A stretch of DNA of 34,177 nt from Candidatus Iainarchaeum sp. (lineage in GTDB: Archaea > B1Sed10-29 > WALL01), in assembly GCA_021162685.1 (NCBI GenBank), contig JAGGYF010000042.1, positions 1-34,177 of the forward strand, written 5' to 3'. Each line of letters begins with the position of its first letter. Positions within the stretch are counted from its first letter, which is position 1. Both the position numbers and the translations under genes were made by a program. Below are positions 1-7,732 of this stretch, piece by piece. The notes under the pieces are model-generated. The model was given only the letters and a program-made list of their open reading frames with translations. It searched no databases and was not told the DNA's origin.

Positions 1-21
1 ACGAGAAATCGCCTTGTATCC

Positions 22-930
22 CTAAAATTTTATGAGTTTCCCAAGGTGTTCTGAGGACTCTATTGCTTTCCTAAGGGCCTCTCCAACATTTTCTCCCATA
101 ATCGCTCTCATATTGTACATAATGTTGTGCATATCTCCCTTTTCCTCTACAAATTTCTTTATCTCATTTATGTGCTTGTTGTTTAATAGCCCCCGTTTTG
201 CTAGTTCCTCAAACAATTGTATTCTTACTGGTATGTCCTCTTTCTCATTTAGTTCCCAAGTCGCGGTCCAGAGTGCCTCAGATACCTCTTCTGCTGTTTT
301 TATGGCACCTTTTTTTACAAGGTGGGTTAGTATCTTTATTTTTTCATTAGTGATACTGGGAGAGCCCATCTGTATTGTTTTGTGGCCCATAAAGAGTGTG
401 TAGGGTGTTCTGGAGACCTTTTCTCTTATGTCCTCAAAGTATTTCTTATCAACAAGGTTATGGTCAAAAAGTTCTCTTAATAGCCTTATACTGGCACCTG
501 TTACCTCCTCCCCCTTATTCAGATCAAATTCAAGGTGCGGCATGACTACCTTTTCCATTATTTGATGTATGTGTTCCTTTTCAAGCATATTGTGATCTAT
601 AAGGTCTACTATTAGATAGGATGCCCTCCATACATTTCCAGAGTTTGAGAGGTGTTCTATTAGTTTTGGCATTAGGATAGGGATGTGTTCCTTTTTGAGA
701 AGGTCCTTTTCTACCATGTGAGAAAGCAATTGATATTCGTAGTGGTAGGGTATCCATGACTCTTCCATATATTTTAAGATTTTTGGGAGGAGAATGTCAA
801 CGTGTTCCTTTTTGAGTTTGTTGTTTGCGATGGCGCGTTCAATGCGATTAAGCGCTTTGTGGTGTTCTTCACCCCCTTTTCCAAGGCCCCTGCCAAGCCA
901 TTTTGCTGTAAACGATTCTTTAAGTCCCAT
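22..930 (-). CDS. Helical-repeat (alpha-solenoid-like) protein, function unknown
   Basis: I do not recognise a named family. The 302-residue product is almost entirely predicted helix, with no signal peptide or membrane segment. It contains at least four copies of a roughly 40-residue unit with a core like KKEHIxxLxxKxxxHL (LKKEHVDILLPKIL, LKKEHIPILMPKLI, LEKEHIHQIMEKVV, LNNKHINEIKKFV), spaced like HEAT/ARM-type repeats, which suggests a protein- or RNA-binding scaffold. The frame stays open upstream through the tRNA gene, but the ATG at 930 is preferred. A TATA-like element (TATTTTATAAAG on the minus strand, about 949-960) sits about 25 bp upstream, and the tRNA 3' end lies at 969. Transcription is probably leaderless. 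Real gene: confident; function: unknown. Confidence 0.75.
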   Translation of the reverse strand: MGLKESFTAKWLGRGLGKGGEEHHKALNRIERAIANNKLKKEHVDILLPKILKYMEESWIPYHYEYQLLSHMVEKDLLKKEHIPILMPKLIEHLSNSGNVWRASYLIVDLIDHNMLEKEHIHQIMEKVVMPHLEFDLNKGEEVTGASIRLLRELFDHNLVDKKYFEDIREKVSRTPYTLFMGHKTIQMGSPSITNEKIKILTHLVKKGAIKTAEEVSEALWTATWELNEKEDIPVRIQLFEELAKRGLLNNKHINEIKKFVEEKGDMHNIMYNMRAIMGENVGEALRKAIESSEHLGKLIKF

Positions 931-968
931 GATATTATTATTGCAATACTTCTTTATAAAATAAGTAG

Positions 969-1107
969 CGCCGGGGGTGGGACTCGAACCCACGTGTCCC
1001 GAAGGACAGTGACTCTCTGCCATCCAACCTTGCGTTGGACTTCGGGTTTCAAAAGGGTGAAACCCTTTGTTAGCAGGCCACCGCAATAGCCACTATGCGA
1101 CCCCGGC
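969..1107 (-). tRNA. tRNA-Ser(GCU) with a 56-nt intron
   Basis: The acceptor stem GCCGGGG/CCCCGGC, the T arm GTGGG-TTCGAGT-CCCAC, discriminator G73 and a long variable arm (TGTCC-TTCG-GGACA) identify a class II tRNA. The anticodon loop reads C-T-GCT-A-A, giving tRNA-Ser for AGC/AGU codons. CCA is not encoded. The 5' exon (1107-1071) is exactly 37 nt and the 3' exon is 1014-969. The intron, 1070-1015, is at the canonical 37/38 position. Mature length is 83 nt plus CCA. The anticodon stem GTGGC pairs with GTCAC through one G-U. Its 5' end is partly duplicated upstream (1170-1194). Confidence 0.95.
1015..1070 (-). other. tRNA-Ser intron with bulge-helix-bulge splice motif
   Basis: The splice junctions form a canonical archaeal bulge-helix-bulge. 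A 4-bp helix CTGC/GCAG is flanked by two 3-nt bulges (TAA on the 5' side, AGA on the 3' side), and cutting after the second base of each bulge restores a normal 7-nt anticodon loop. The intron itself folds into two perfect hairpins: GGGTTTCA/TGAAACCC (8 bp, plus-strand 1044-1065) and TCCAAC/GTTGGA (6 bp, 1023-1039). The motif is the substrate of the tRNA-splicing endonuclease EndA. Confidence 0.9.
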
Positions 1108-1343
1108 TTCAACGATTTCTGATAGTGTGGTCTTGTGCCACACTACGAACGCCCATATGTAATTTGGGCCTATGCGACCCCGGCTTCAACGATTCTGACA
1201 TCCATGTAATTTGTCAAGCATAAGCGCCAAAGGCGCACTTGTTCGCCGGCAGGGCGAACATGGTTATACTTTCCCCAGGCTTTTTCCGCCTGAAGCGGAA
1301 AAAGGCTGCCACACTACGAACGCCCATATGTAATTTGGGCCTA
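1108..1343. repeat. Hairpin-rich repeat island with duplicated tRNA 5' end
   Basis: This spacer is GC-richer than its surroundings and packed with short inverted repeats: TAGTGTGG/CCACACTA (1123-1145), GCCCA/TGGGC (1151-1169 and 1322-1340), GCGCC-AAA-GGCGC (1224-1236), GTTCGCC/GGCGAAC (1241-1259) and CTTTTTCCGC/GCGGAAAAAG (about 1280-1304). A 25-bp direct repeat (1093-1117 and 1170-1194) duplicates the first 14 nt of the tRNA plus 11 bp of 5' flank. A 37-bp direct repeat lies at 1136-1172 and 1307-1343. No coding potential is evident. It sits between the tRNA and the small membrane protein gene, whose stop codon is the last three bases of the second 37-bp copy. Confidence 0.8.
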
Positions 1344-1499
1344 CATTGTTTCTAGGTAGCCCCCAAGGAAGCGGTATAGGATTATGAACGTTACGATATT
1401 TATAGGCAACATAATTACTAATGGCCAGTGATATGTCATTTTGAAGACAGTAATGTACTGGACAACGGCCACTATGAGCATGATCAGGAATTTATTCAT
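1341..1499 (-). CDS. 52-residue two-helix membrane protein
   Basis: ATG at 1499 and TAG at 1341 enclose 52 codons (starts MNKFLIMLIV, ends GGYLETM). Two hydrophobic stretches, about residues 4-19 and 27-43, are separated by a short KMTYHWP loop, as in small integral membrane proteins. Upstream on the minus strand an AT-rich TATA-like element (about 1520-1535) is shared divergently with the transglutaminase gene. The stop codon lies inside a 37-bp repeat, so the repeat boundary may have set the present C-terminus. The function is unknown. The composition argues for a real gene, but the short length keeps confidence moderate. Confidence 0.55.
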   Translation of the reverse strand: MNKFLIMLIVAVVQYITVFKMTYHWPLVIMLPINIVTFIILYRFLGGYLETM

Positions 1500-1551
1500 G
1501 GACAATATTTAGGGTATAGTAATTTAAATATTATTTTGTTAATCTTGTGCG

Positions 1552-3687
1552 ATGAGAAGGGTTCTTATTGGCATAATGCTCATTATGGCGTTCTCAGTAG
1601 CGTTGGATATCCAGGATCCAAAGCTCGTAAGCTCTTTAAATGCAACTGTGGTTGATGCTGGCTCTATTCAGATACTAAATGGTAGGGCATATTCTATTGA
1701 TTTGAACATTACGATTCCGCAAAACACGGAGTTCCAGGTTGCTAGGTATGATGGAAGAATTGTTAGGGATGAGGAAGGGAATGAACTGGCAAATATATAT
1801 GTTGTAAACCCTGACAATCCGTTTGAATATCGTTTGGTGACAAATGTTGAAACACGGACAAGGAAAGTGGGTTTATTACCAGAGGAGTATGATATACCCC
1901 CAGAGATATCTGAATATGTAGAATCAACAGAACACACGCAGAGCAGCAGTGATGAGATAAGGGCACTTGCTGAGGAGATAACTGCGAATTCCACAGATGA
2001 TTTTGAGAAGATTGCAAAGCTGGCTATATGGGTAAATCAATACATAACATATGACATAAGCATGGTTGGAGAGAAGAGGGACGCGCTCTGGGTTCTTCAC
2101 AATAGGAGAGGGGTTTGTATAGAGTATGCGACATTATTCTCAGCACTTGCTAGGTCATTGGGTTATCCCACGAGGTATGTTCTTGGTCAGACATATGGTG
2201 ATTATGGTTGGTTGGGGCATGCATGGGTTGAGGTTTACTTGGGCGATTGGGTAGCAGTTGATCCAACATGGTTGGAAGTAGGAAAACTTGACGCAACACA
2301 TATTGTATTTTACAGGTCAAGGGGAGTGAATGCAAATAGCAGGGTGCAAGCAAAGGTCACAGAAGGAGCGATGATGAAATGGAACAGACAGGAATTTACA
2401 GGCCAATCTATAAATGAGAGCAGGATATTTGTGAATGAGATATCCTATGATAAAAAAGGAGATTATGACCTTTTCATTGGTGCGAATAGTATAGGTGCTG
2501 GTGATAAAACCATTGTTATTTTGGAGTATAACGGAGAAGAATACACTATCGCTGATGCAACACTTGTTCCGTGCAAAGCATCTTTTCCTGTTGTGTACAT
2601 AGAGGATGAGGAGAAAAAGGCAATCGTTGAGCCAAATAAGAGGATAGTTTTGGCATGGGTTGTTCAGGCTTCAGATAATCTTCAAAAGAATGTGTTGTAC
2701 TCATGCCCTTTAACGCTTAACTCACGTGTTTTGAAGAACAAATCTATTGTTTTGACTATGAGCGAAAAATCAGAAGAGCCAGACATAGATGTTACATTAA
2801 GTAGGAGGGTTGTTGGGCTGGGTGAACCTGTTAGGGTGTATGTAAAAACCAGTGAGAGTGATGTTGGTGTAGGTATTGTAACGAGTGAGGCATACGAACT
2901 CAGAAATATTGGGGGGAGGGAAACAGTATTTTCTGTTAATTTCTCCCGTCCAGGTGAGCAAACTATATATGTATTTACATCAAAGGGAGGCGTTGCAAAG
3001 AGAATAGTATCTGTGGTGCAGGAAAAACCACATGCTTACGTTTCCTCTGTTGATGTTCATGAAAAGATCCTAAAAGGGAGGAGCATTGGATTGAATGTTT
3101 CTATAGAGAGTGAAGGAAAACTTGATGCAAATCTCTTTGTTTCTTTAGGAAACTATAAGACTGCAAGAAAGGTTGTCATAAGTGGAGAGCAGACCTTTAT
3201 GTTTGAGATTCCTCCTCAGGAGGAGGGAGAGCATATACTAACTGTCATATTGAGAGGAGAAGGTATCTATGATGAGCAGCATATTCCTGTCCTCATATAT
3301 TCACGTCCTATTATTGCGGTCTCTAGTATATCGTTCAAAAGGATAGATGGAAAAATCAGGAGCGTTATTGAGTTCTATAGGAAAGGACCAGCACAGAACG
3401 TAACAGTAACTATTGGAAATCAAACAATTGAACTTCAGGATGATACATTAGAAATTGTTTTGGAACCAGGACAGTATTTTGTTGTGATGAAATGGATGGA
3501 TCCAGCTGGAAACCATTATTCTGCAGCAGCGTTTTTAGGAGTACCAGCGTTAGAGGAAGAGAAAGAAAGAGAGCTCTCGTTTGCAAATCTGTTCGCGTTT
3601 CTTATTATTGTTGTTATGGTTGCAATCTTTGTTCTGATTAGTGTGCTTACAATATCTGCTATCACTCTACTCAGAAAAGGCTCATAG
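1552..3687 (+). CDS. Secreted, membrane-anchored transglutaminase-like protein
   Basis: The 711-residue protein starts with a signal peptide (residues 1-18) and ends with a membrane helix (about 682-705, LFAFLIIVVMVAIFVLI) and a short basic tail, so the bulk lies outside the cell. A transglutaminase-like core holds the Cys-His-Asp triad: C189 in RRGVCIEYATL, H223 in GHAWVEVY and D237 in VAVDPTW. Downstream, residues 290-670 look like several beta-sandwich (Ig/CARDB-like) domains. Archaeal proteins of this architecture are thought to act as envelope peptidases or crosslinking enzymes; the substrate is unknown. A TATA-like TTTAAATATT about 25 bp upstream makes the mRNA probably leaderless. The 3' end overlaps the convergent small gene by 6 bp. 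Confidence 0.88.
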   Translation: MRRVLIGIMLIMAFSVALDIQDPKLVSSLNATVVDAGSIQILNGRAYSIDLNITIPQNTEFQVARYDGRIVRDEEGNELANIYVVNPDNPFEYRLVTNVETRTRKVGLLPEEYDIPPEISEYVESTEHTQSSSDEIRALAEEITANSTDDFEKIAKLAIWVNQYITYDISMVGEKRDALWVLHNRRGVCIEYATLFSALARSLGYPTRYVLGQTYGDYGWLGHAWVEVYLGDWVAVDPTWLEVGKLDATHIVFYRSRGVNANSRVQAKVTEGAMMKWNRQEFTGQSINESRIFVNEISYDKKGDYDLFIGANSIGAGDKTIVILEYNGEEYTIADATLVPCKASFPVVYIEDEEKKAIVEPNKRIVLAWVVQASDNLQKNVLYSCPLTLNSRVLKNKSIVLTMSEKSEEPDIDVTLSRRVVGLGEPVRVYVKTSESDVGVGIVTSEAYELRNIGGRETVFSVNFSRPGEQTIYVFTSKGGVAKRIVSVVQEKPHAYVSSVDVHEKILKGRSIGLNVSIESEGKLDANLFVSLGNYKTARKVVISGEQTFMFEIPPQEEGEHILTVILRGEGIYDEQHIPVLIYSRPIIAVSSISFKRIDGKIRSVIEFYRKGPAQNVTVTIGNQTIELQDDTLEIVLEPGQYFVVMKWMDPAGNHYSAAAFLGVPALEEEKERELSFANLFAFLIIVVMVAIFVLISVLTISAITLLRKGS

Positions 3688-3891
3688 CTTACAGAAGTAT
3701 ACAATTAGAGGAATGCCTAAAAAGGTTACTACAAGAAACCATGAGATAAGGAATAGCACGTCTTCTGGGATAGGATAAAAACTTGCGGCAATGAGAAGGA
3801 TTGCGATGACAAATCCGACAAAAGGAAGGATACCTGCTACTAGGCTTGCCAATACATTCCAGTCTGGAATTAGTGGCTTCTGTTTTTTCAT
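3682..3891 (-). CDS. Small two-helix membrane protein (69 aa)
   Basis: The product begins MKKQKPLIPDWNVLASLVAG and has two strong membrane segments (about residues 13-35 and 44-65) joined by a short YPIPED loop. I do not recognise the family. A longer reading frame exists upstream, but the ATG at 3891 is chosen. The TATA-like CTATTAAATA on the minus strand (3923-3914) is about 23 bp upstream, and the upstream frame would run antisense through the Nudix gene. The gene appears leaderless and shares its TATA region with the divergent Nudix gene. Confidence 0.65.
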   Translation of the reverse strand: MKKQKPLIPDWNVLASLVAGILPFVGFVIAILLIAASFYPIPEDVLFLISWFLVVTFLGIPLIVYFCKL

Positions 3892-3913
3892 ATGTGCATT
3901 GTGTACTACAAAG

Positions 3914-3923
3914 TATTTAATAG
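3914..3923. promoter_or_regulatory. Shared divergent TATA element
   Basis: TATTTAATAG lies 31 bp before the Nudix start on the plus strand. Read in reverse (CTATTAAATA) it lies about 23 bp before the small membrane protein start. Both spacings match archaeal leaderless or very short-leader promoters, so one AT-rich element probably drives both directions. This is inferred from position and sequence only. Confidence 0.45.
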
Positions 3924-3944
3924 TAAAGGGCATAATGAAGAGAT

Positions 3945-4367
3945 ATGGAAGAAAAGTCGTGCGGTACAGTGGTATACAACCCAAAAATACAAAAATTTCT
4001 GCTCCTACGCTATTCAAAGCATTGGGGCTTTCCAAAGGGGAATCAGGAACCAGGTGAGACAGAGGAGCAGACGGCATTGAGAGAGTTAGAGGAGGAAACA
4101 GGCATACATGCAGAGAGAGTGGAACCTAATTTTAGAAAGGAGATAGAATATTTTTATGTTAGAGCAGGTAAAAGAATTCATAAGACAGTTGTTTTCTTTT
4201 TGGTGAAAACAGAGAAAACAGATGTGAAGGTTTCATGGGAGCATAAGGGATATAAGTGGCTCAGCTATGATGATGCTATGAAACACCTAACATTCAATAC
4301 AGCGAAGGAGGTTCTGAAGGAAGCAAAGGCATTTCTGGACCAGAGGACATTAGTCTTCTATACCTAG
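3945..4367 (+). CDS. Nudix hydrolase, Ap4A hydrolase-like
   Basis: The 140-residue protein carries a complete Nudix box, G-x5-E-x7-R-E-L-x-E-E-x-G-I, beginning at GNQEPGE and ending RELEEETGI (about residues 52-74). The N-terminal MEEKSCGTVVYNP and the HWGFPKG segment just before the box are typical of diadenosine tetraphosphate (asymmetrical) hydrolases of the NUDT2/MutT group. Predicted role: cytoplasmic hydrolysis of dinucleoside polyphosphates or other nucleoside diphosphate-X compounds with Mg2+. The exact substrate cannot be read from sequence. The 3' end overlaps the convergent glutaredoxin gene by 18 bp. Confidence 0.9.
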   Translation: MEEKSCGTVVYNPKIQKFLLLRYSKHWGFPKGNQEPGETEEQTALRELEEETGIHAERVEPNFRKEIEYFYVRAGKRIHKTVVFFLVKTEKTDVKVSWEHKGYKWLSYDDAMKHLTFNTAKEVLKEAKAFLDQRTLVFYT

Positions 4368-4586
4368 TAATTGTTTTACGCGCAAGACGTCGAATCCTAT
4401 TATGATGTTGCCGTCTATGTCAATCACTGGAACGCCCATCTGTCCCGATTTCTGGATCATTTCCATGGCTCTTGCTCTGTCTTTTGATACATCAACATCC
4501 TCAAATGGTATGTTGTGCTCCTTCAAAAACTGTTTTGCCCTTGTACACCAGGGGCAAGATGGCGTGGAATACACAATAACCTTCAT
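4350..4586 (-). CDS. Glutaredoxin-like protein with CPWC motif
   Basis: A 78-residue single-domain thioredoxin-fold protein. The redox motif CPWC is at residues 11-14 within YSTPSCPWCTRAK. The cis-proline segment GVPVIDIDG and the C-terminal GFDVLRVKQLL helix complete a NrdH/Grx-like fold. It probably acts as a small cytoplasmic dithiol electron carrier; the electron donor cannot be deduced. A TATA-like CTTTTTATATG (minus strand, about 4617-4607) and a purine-rich GAGGT before the ATG support the start. Confidence 0.9.
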   Translation of the reverse strand: MKVIVYSTPSCPWCTRAKQFLKEHNIPFEDVDVSKDRARAMEMIQKSGQMGVPVIDIDGNIIIGFDVLRVKQLLGIED

Positions 4587-4630
4587 ATTAATCCCTTACC
4601 TCTTCTTCATATAAAAAGATGGTGGAGGAA

Positions 4631-6388
4631 TTAATCCTCCATGGTTGATAGGTCTCCTACTGGCAACCCTAGTTCTTTTGCTTTTAGCACCCTCCTCATT
4701 ATCTTCCCTGATCTTGTTTTTGGTAGTTTGTCTATGAACTCTATCTCCCTTGGCTTTGCATGTGCTGCTAGCTTTGTTTTAACGAATTCCATGATTTCCT
4801 TCTTTAGTTCTTCGGATGGCTGGTATCCTGGCCTTAGCACTATGAATGCTTTTATGATGTTTCCTCTGAGCGCGTCTGGCTTTCCTATTACTCCTGCTTC
4901 TGCAACTGCTGGGTGCTCCACAAGTTTGCTCTCTACTTCAAATGGTCCAACTCTTTCTCCAGATGTTTTTATTATGTCGTCAAGTCTTCCTTGGAACCAG
5001 AAGTAGCCCTCTTCATCTGTGTATGCAGAGTCACCAGAAACATACCATTCTGTTCCGTCACTGCCCTTAACAAAGTAACTCTTGTATTTCTCCTCGTTTT
5101 TCCAAATGGTTTTCATCATGCTTGGCCATCCCTTCTTTATTGCTAGGTTTCCTATTTGCAGTGGTGGAAGCCTATTTCCATTGTCATCAACAATTGCGCC
5201 TTCAAGACCAGGGAAGGGTTTTCCCATTGAACCTGGCTTTATTGGCATGCAGGGGTAGTTACAGACCAATTGCATACCTGTTTCTGTCATCCACCATGTG
5301 TCATGGATTGGTAGTTTCCAGACATCCATTGCCCATCTCACTACCTCTGGGTTAAGAGGTTCTCCAACTGAGTATATCAATCTAAGGGAGCTGATGTCAT
5401 ACTTCTCTGCAACACCTGCTCCTGCGGCCATGAACATCCTGAATGCTGTTGGTGCGCTGTACCATATTGTTACCTTGTAATCCTGTATTGTTTGGTACCA
5501 GCTTTCAACGCTAAACCTTCCTCCTCTTATTACTTCGGATGCACCGTTGAGCCAAGGACCGAATATACCATAGGATGTTCCTGTAACCCATCCTGGGTCA
5601 GCAGTACACCAATAGATGTCCTCATCATGCAAATCCAAGACGTATTTTGCAGTTGCATAGTGACCAATCATAGCCCTTTGTGCATGAAGAACACCCTTTG
5701 GCTTTCCTGTTGAACCAGATGTATAGTGTATAAGTAATGGGTCTTCTAGGTCAAGCCACACAATATCAAACTTGTCAGATGCCTCCTTCATCTCCTCATA
5801 GTAATTAATTTCGTTGTCATGTATCTCTGCACTGTCTCCTACCATGATTGTGTGCTTCAGTGCAGGCAAATCCTTGTATGCAATCCTGTCCCTCATGGAT
5901 GGAACTGTTATGATACCAACTGCATCACAGTCCTTCATCCTATCCTTCACTGCTTCTTCCATAAATGCTTCAAAAAGAGGAACAGGAATTACACCTGCTT
6001 TTAGCATTCCTAAAAGTGCAATATACATCTCAGGACTTCTTGGCATAAAGACGCCTACACGTTCTCCCTTTCCTATGCCATGCTTTTTCAAAACATTTGC
6101 GAACTTGTTGGATAAGTATTTCAGATCCTGGTAGGTATATTTCTCTTGCCTTTTGTCTGATACATAGTACAAAGCGACCTTGTTCTTTCTCCATGTCTCT
6201 GCGTGTCTATCAATCGCTTCATATGCCATGTTTACTTTCCCTGTTTTATACCATGTAAACTGCTTCTTTATCTCTTCCCAGTCCCAGTTCTTTCTCGCTT
6301 CATCATAGTTTTCAAGATTGGGTTTTAACCTCAGTTGTTCCAATGGTTTTTCTATTTTTTCAACTTCATGCATTGCTTTTTCTGCCAT
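4631..6388 (-). CDS. acs: AMP-forming acetyl-CoA synthetase (acyl-CoA synthetase)
   Basis: The 585-residue ANL-family enzyme activates acetate (or another short acyl acid) with ATP and CoA in two steps. Motifs: TSGSTGKPKG P-loop-like at residues 223-232, GWVTGTSYGIFGPW, DTWWMTETG (the Trp that shortens the acyl pocket in Acs), YVSGDSAYTDEEGYFWFQGRLDDIIK hinge region, and the adenylation Lys in KTRSGKIMRR at about 562. It is shorter than typical 640-650 residue Acs, mainly at the N-terminus. An ATG at 6388 with Shine-Dalgarno AGGTGAT fixes the start; a longer frame upstream would cross the promoter. TATA-like GTTTAAATAC is at about 6457-6448. A pair of dyad operators lies some 30 bp upstream of that. 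Confidence 0.9.
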   Translation of the reverse strand: MAEKAMHEVEKIEKPLEQLRLKPNLENYDEARKNWDWEEIKKQFTWYKTGKVNMAYEAIDRHAETWRKNKVALYYVSDKRQEKYTYQDLKYLSNKFANVLKKHGIGKGERVGVFMPRSPEMYIALLGMLKAGVIPVPLFEAFMEEAVKDRMKDCDAVGIITVPSMRDRIAYKDLPALKHTIMVGDSAEIHDNEINYYEEMKEASDKFDIVWLDLEDPLLIHYTSGSTGKPKGVLHAQRAMIGHYATAKYVLDLHDEDIYWCTADPGWVTGTSYGIFGPWLNGASEVIRGGRFSVESWYQTIQDYKVTIWYSAPTAFRMFMAAGAGVAEKYDISSLRLIYSVGEPLNPEVVRWAMDVWKLPIHDTWWMTETGMQLVCNYPCMPIKPGSMGKPFPGLEGAIVDDNGNRLPPLQIGNLAIKKGWPSMMKTIWKNEEKYKSYFVKGSDGTEWYVSGDSAYTDEEGYFWFQGRLDDIIKTSGERVGPFEVESKLVEHPAVAEAGVIGKPDALRGNIIKAFIVLRPGYQPSEELKKEIMEFVKTKLAAHAKPREIEFIDKLPKTRSGKIMRRVLKAKELGLPVGDLSTMED

Positions 6389-6485
6389 AGAATCACCTAA
6401 ATTAATGGATTTTAGGAAAATGAGACATAGGATTATGGCATTTCTAGTATTTAAACGTTTATTGCCGAATTTTGATATTTGCCTA

Positions 6486-6533
6486 GTAACACTTTTGTAA
6501 CAAAATGTGATAATGTTGGAACACTTTTGTAAC
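6486..6533. promoter_or_regulatory. Paired 16-bp dyad sites upstream of acs
   Basis: Two near-identical sites, GTAACACTTTTGTAAC (6486-6501) and GGAACACTTTTGTAAC (6518-6533), have start points 32 bp apart, about three helical turns. The consensus GTTACA-CTTT-TGTAAC is a dyad with 6-bp arms. The pair lies about 30 bp upstream of the acs TATA box and ends one base before the ATPase stop codon. A matching pair with the same 32-bp spacing lies at 7733-7780. Probable operators; the binding protein is unknown. Confidence 0.7.
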
Positions 6534-6534
6534 A

Positions 6535-7701
6535 CTAGTACAAAAAGCCAAATGCGACCAATGGTAGTTCATTTTTTCCAGGAAGTTTGCTATCCACTAC
6601 CAAATAGTCCGGTTTTTGCCTCCTTGTTTTTCCTGGACCGCCAATCTCATAAGATTCTTTACCAATATAGAAATCTGTGTGAGAGCCGGGGTCATATGAT
6701 AAGCCCAAGTGGAAGGCATGTTGGACAAAGAACTCTTCTCTCTCTAACCCGCGATTGCGTGGTTTTTTCAACTTATCAAGGATTGCTGTTCTTATCGGAG
6801 GGGTAAGATAAATCTTTTTGTCCTTTTGTAGTGCTTTCACCTTCCCCCTTGCCCTGACCTCTTTTAATATTAGGCCATCATTTAATAGTTGCAGATATCT
6901 ATGAACTTGTGTTTTGTTTATTCCTATGCGTTGGGAAAGAGAAGAGAGGGAAAGTTGTTCAGACGATAAAGCTATGTTATACAGCAATTTTTCAATCTCA
7001 AGAACATTCTCCATATCCATTTTCCTGAATGCAATGAGGTCGTGTCTTAGGAATTTCGTTATCAACTCAAATATATCCGCATCGCTTTTCAACATGTACG
7101 GAAGCGCCTTTGCCATATACTCTGGGATTAATGGAGAATACTGGAGAAATTCCTTCCATCTCCCACTAAGTATCTGCTTTAGGCTTATGGGTGCTATATC
7201 TCTATTTTTTGAAAGGAGGAGGAACTCTCTAAAACTCATAGGCTCAAGTGTCATCCTCTTTATCCTTCTCGCAAGCTCTGTGGGATACAAAGCAAGTGCT
7301 GCTGACCCAGTAATCACTAAGGATAACTCTCCTTTATATGCTTCATAAAATGCTTTTATATCGTGAAATGCCATACACTCCTGAAATTCATCAAGAACAA
7401 TTACATCTACATCCTTTGTTGTGGCAATGTATTCCAGTGTATCATATACATTTTGAGATTTTAGTGGCGTGTAATCCATAGAAAGATACGCATACTTCAT
7501 ATCAGAAACAAGTTGGCTGACAAGAACAGTTTTTCCAGTGCCTCTCAGCCCAGATAGTACGGTTATCTGGTGGGGGTTTTGTATACTCTTTTTGAGAGTG
7601 TCATAGAGATATCTATGTTTTCTATAATTCTTACTATTGTTTTCTACAATCTTTGTTCCGAACAAAAGACATCTCTCTATGATGTCTGTATCAACGGCCA
7701 T
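6535..7701 (-). CDS. AAA_14/DUF4143-type ATPase with winged helix
   Basis: The 388-residue protein has Walker A GLRGTGKT (51-58), Walker B VIVLDEF (about 99-105), and a sensor region VITGSAALAL followed by LEPMSFREFL, a hallmark of AAA_14/DUF4143 ATPases. A helix-turn-helix follows (SLSSLSQRIGINKTQVHRYLQLL). The C-terminal part (DFYIGKESYEIGG, then KPDYLVV) resembles the degenerate PD-(D/E)xK-like domain of that family. The cellular role of these proteins is largely undefined. The gene is bracketed by the two operator pairs at 6486-6533 and 7733-7780, suggesting autoregulation through its own HTH or acquisition as a cassette. A TATA-like TTTATATAC at about 7728-7720 precedes ATG 7701. Confidence 0.85.
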   Translation of the reverse strand: MAVDTDIIERCLLFGTKIVENNSKNYRKHRYLYDTLKKSIQNPHQITVLSGLRGTGKTVLVSQLVSDMKYAYLSMDYTPLKSQNVYDTLEYIATTKDVDVIVLDEFQECMAFHDIKAFYEAYKGELSLVITGSAALALYPTELARRIKRMTLEPMSFREFLLLSKNRDIAPISLKQILSGRWKEFLQYSPLIPEYMAKALPYMLKSDADIFELITKFLRHDLIAFRKMDMENVLEIEKLLYNIALSSEQLSLSSLSQRIGINKTQVHRYLQLLNDGLILKEVRARGKVKALQKDKKIYLTPPIRTAILDKLKKPRNRGLEREEFFVQHAFHLGLSYDPGSHTDFYIGKESYEIGGPGKTRRQKPDYLVVDSKLPGKNELPLVAFGFLY

Positions 7702-7732
7702 GATATCTTATAATATGTGCTAGTATATAAAT

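Noticed and set aside
931-1086. N-terminal extension of the helical-repeat protein through the tRNA gene
   Set aside because: The extra 52 codons are antisense-free but lie on the tRNA-Ser sequence itself, and a TATA box and ATG at 930 give a better start.
1170-1194. Second tRNA gene next to tRNA-Ser
   Set aside because: Only the first 14 nt and flank are copied; no D arm end, anticodon or T arm follows.
1093-1343. CRISPR-like array
   Set aside because: Repeats are two different units with two copies each, unequal spacing and no cas genes.
1428-1655. 75-codon plus-strand ORF
   Set aside because: It overlaps the small membrane protein antisense and the start of the transglutaminase-like gene in another frame, and has no coding character.
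4641-6134. Several plus-strand ORFs of 60-120 codons
   Set aside because: They are antisense shadows of acs with Ser/Cys-rich composition and no initiation signals.
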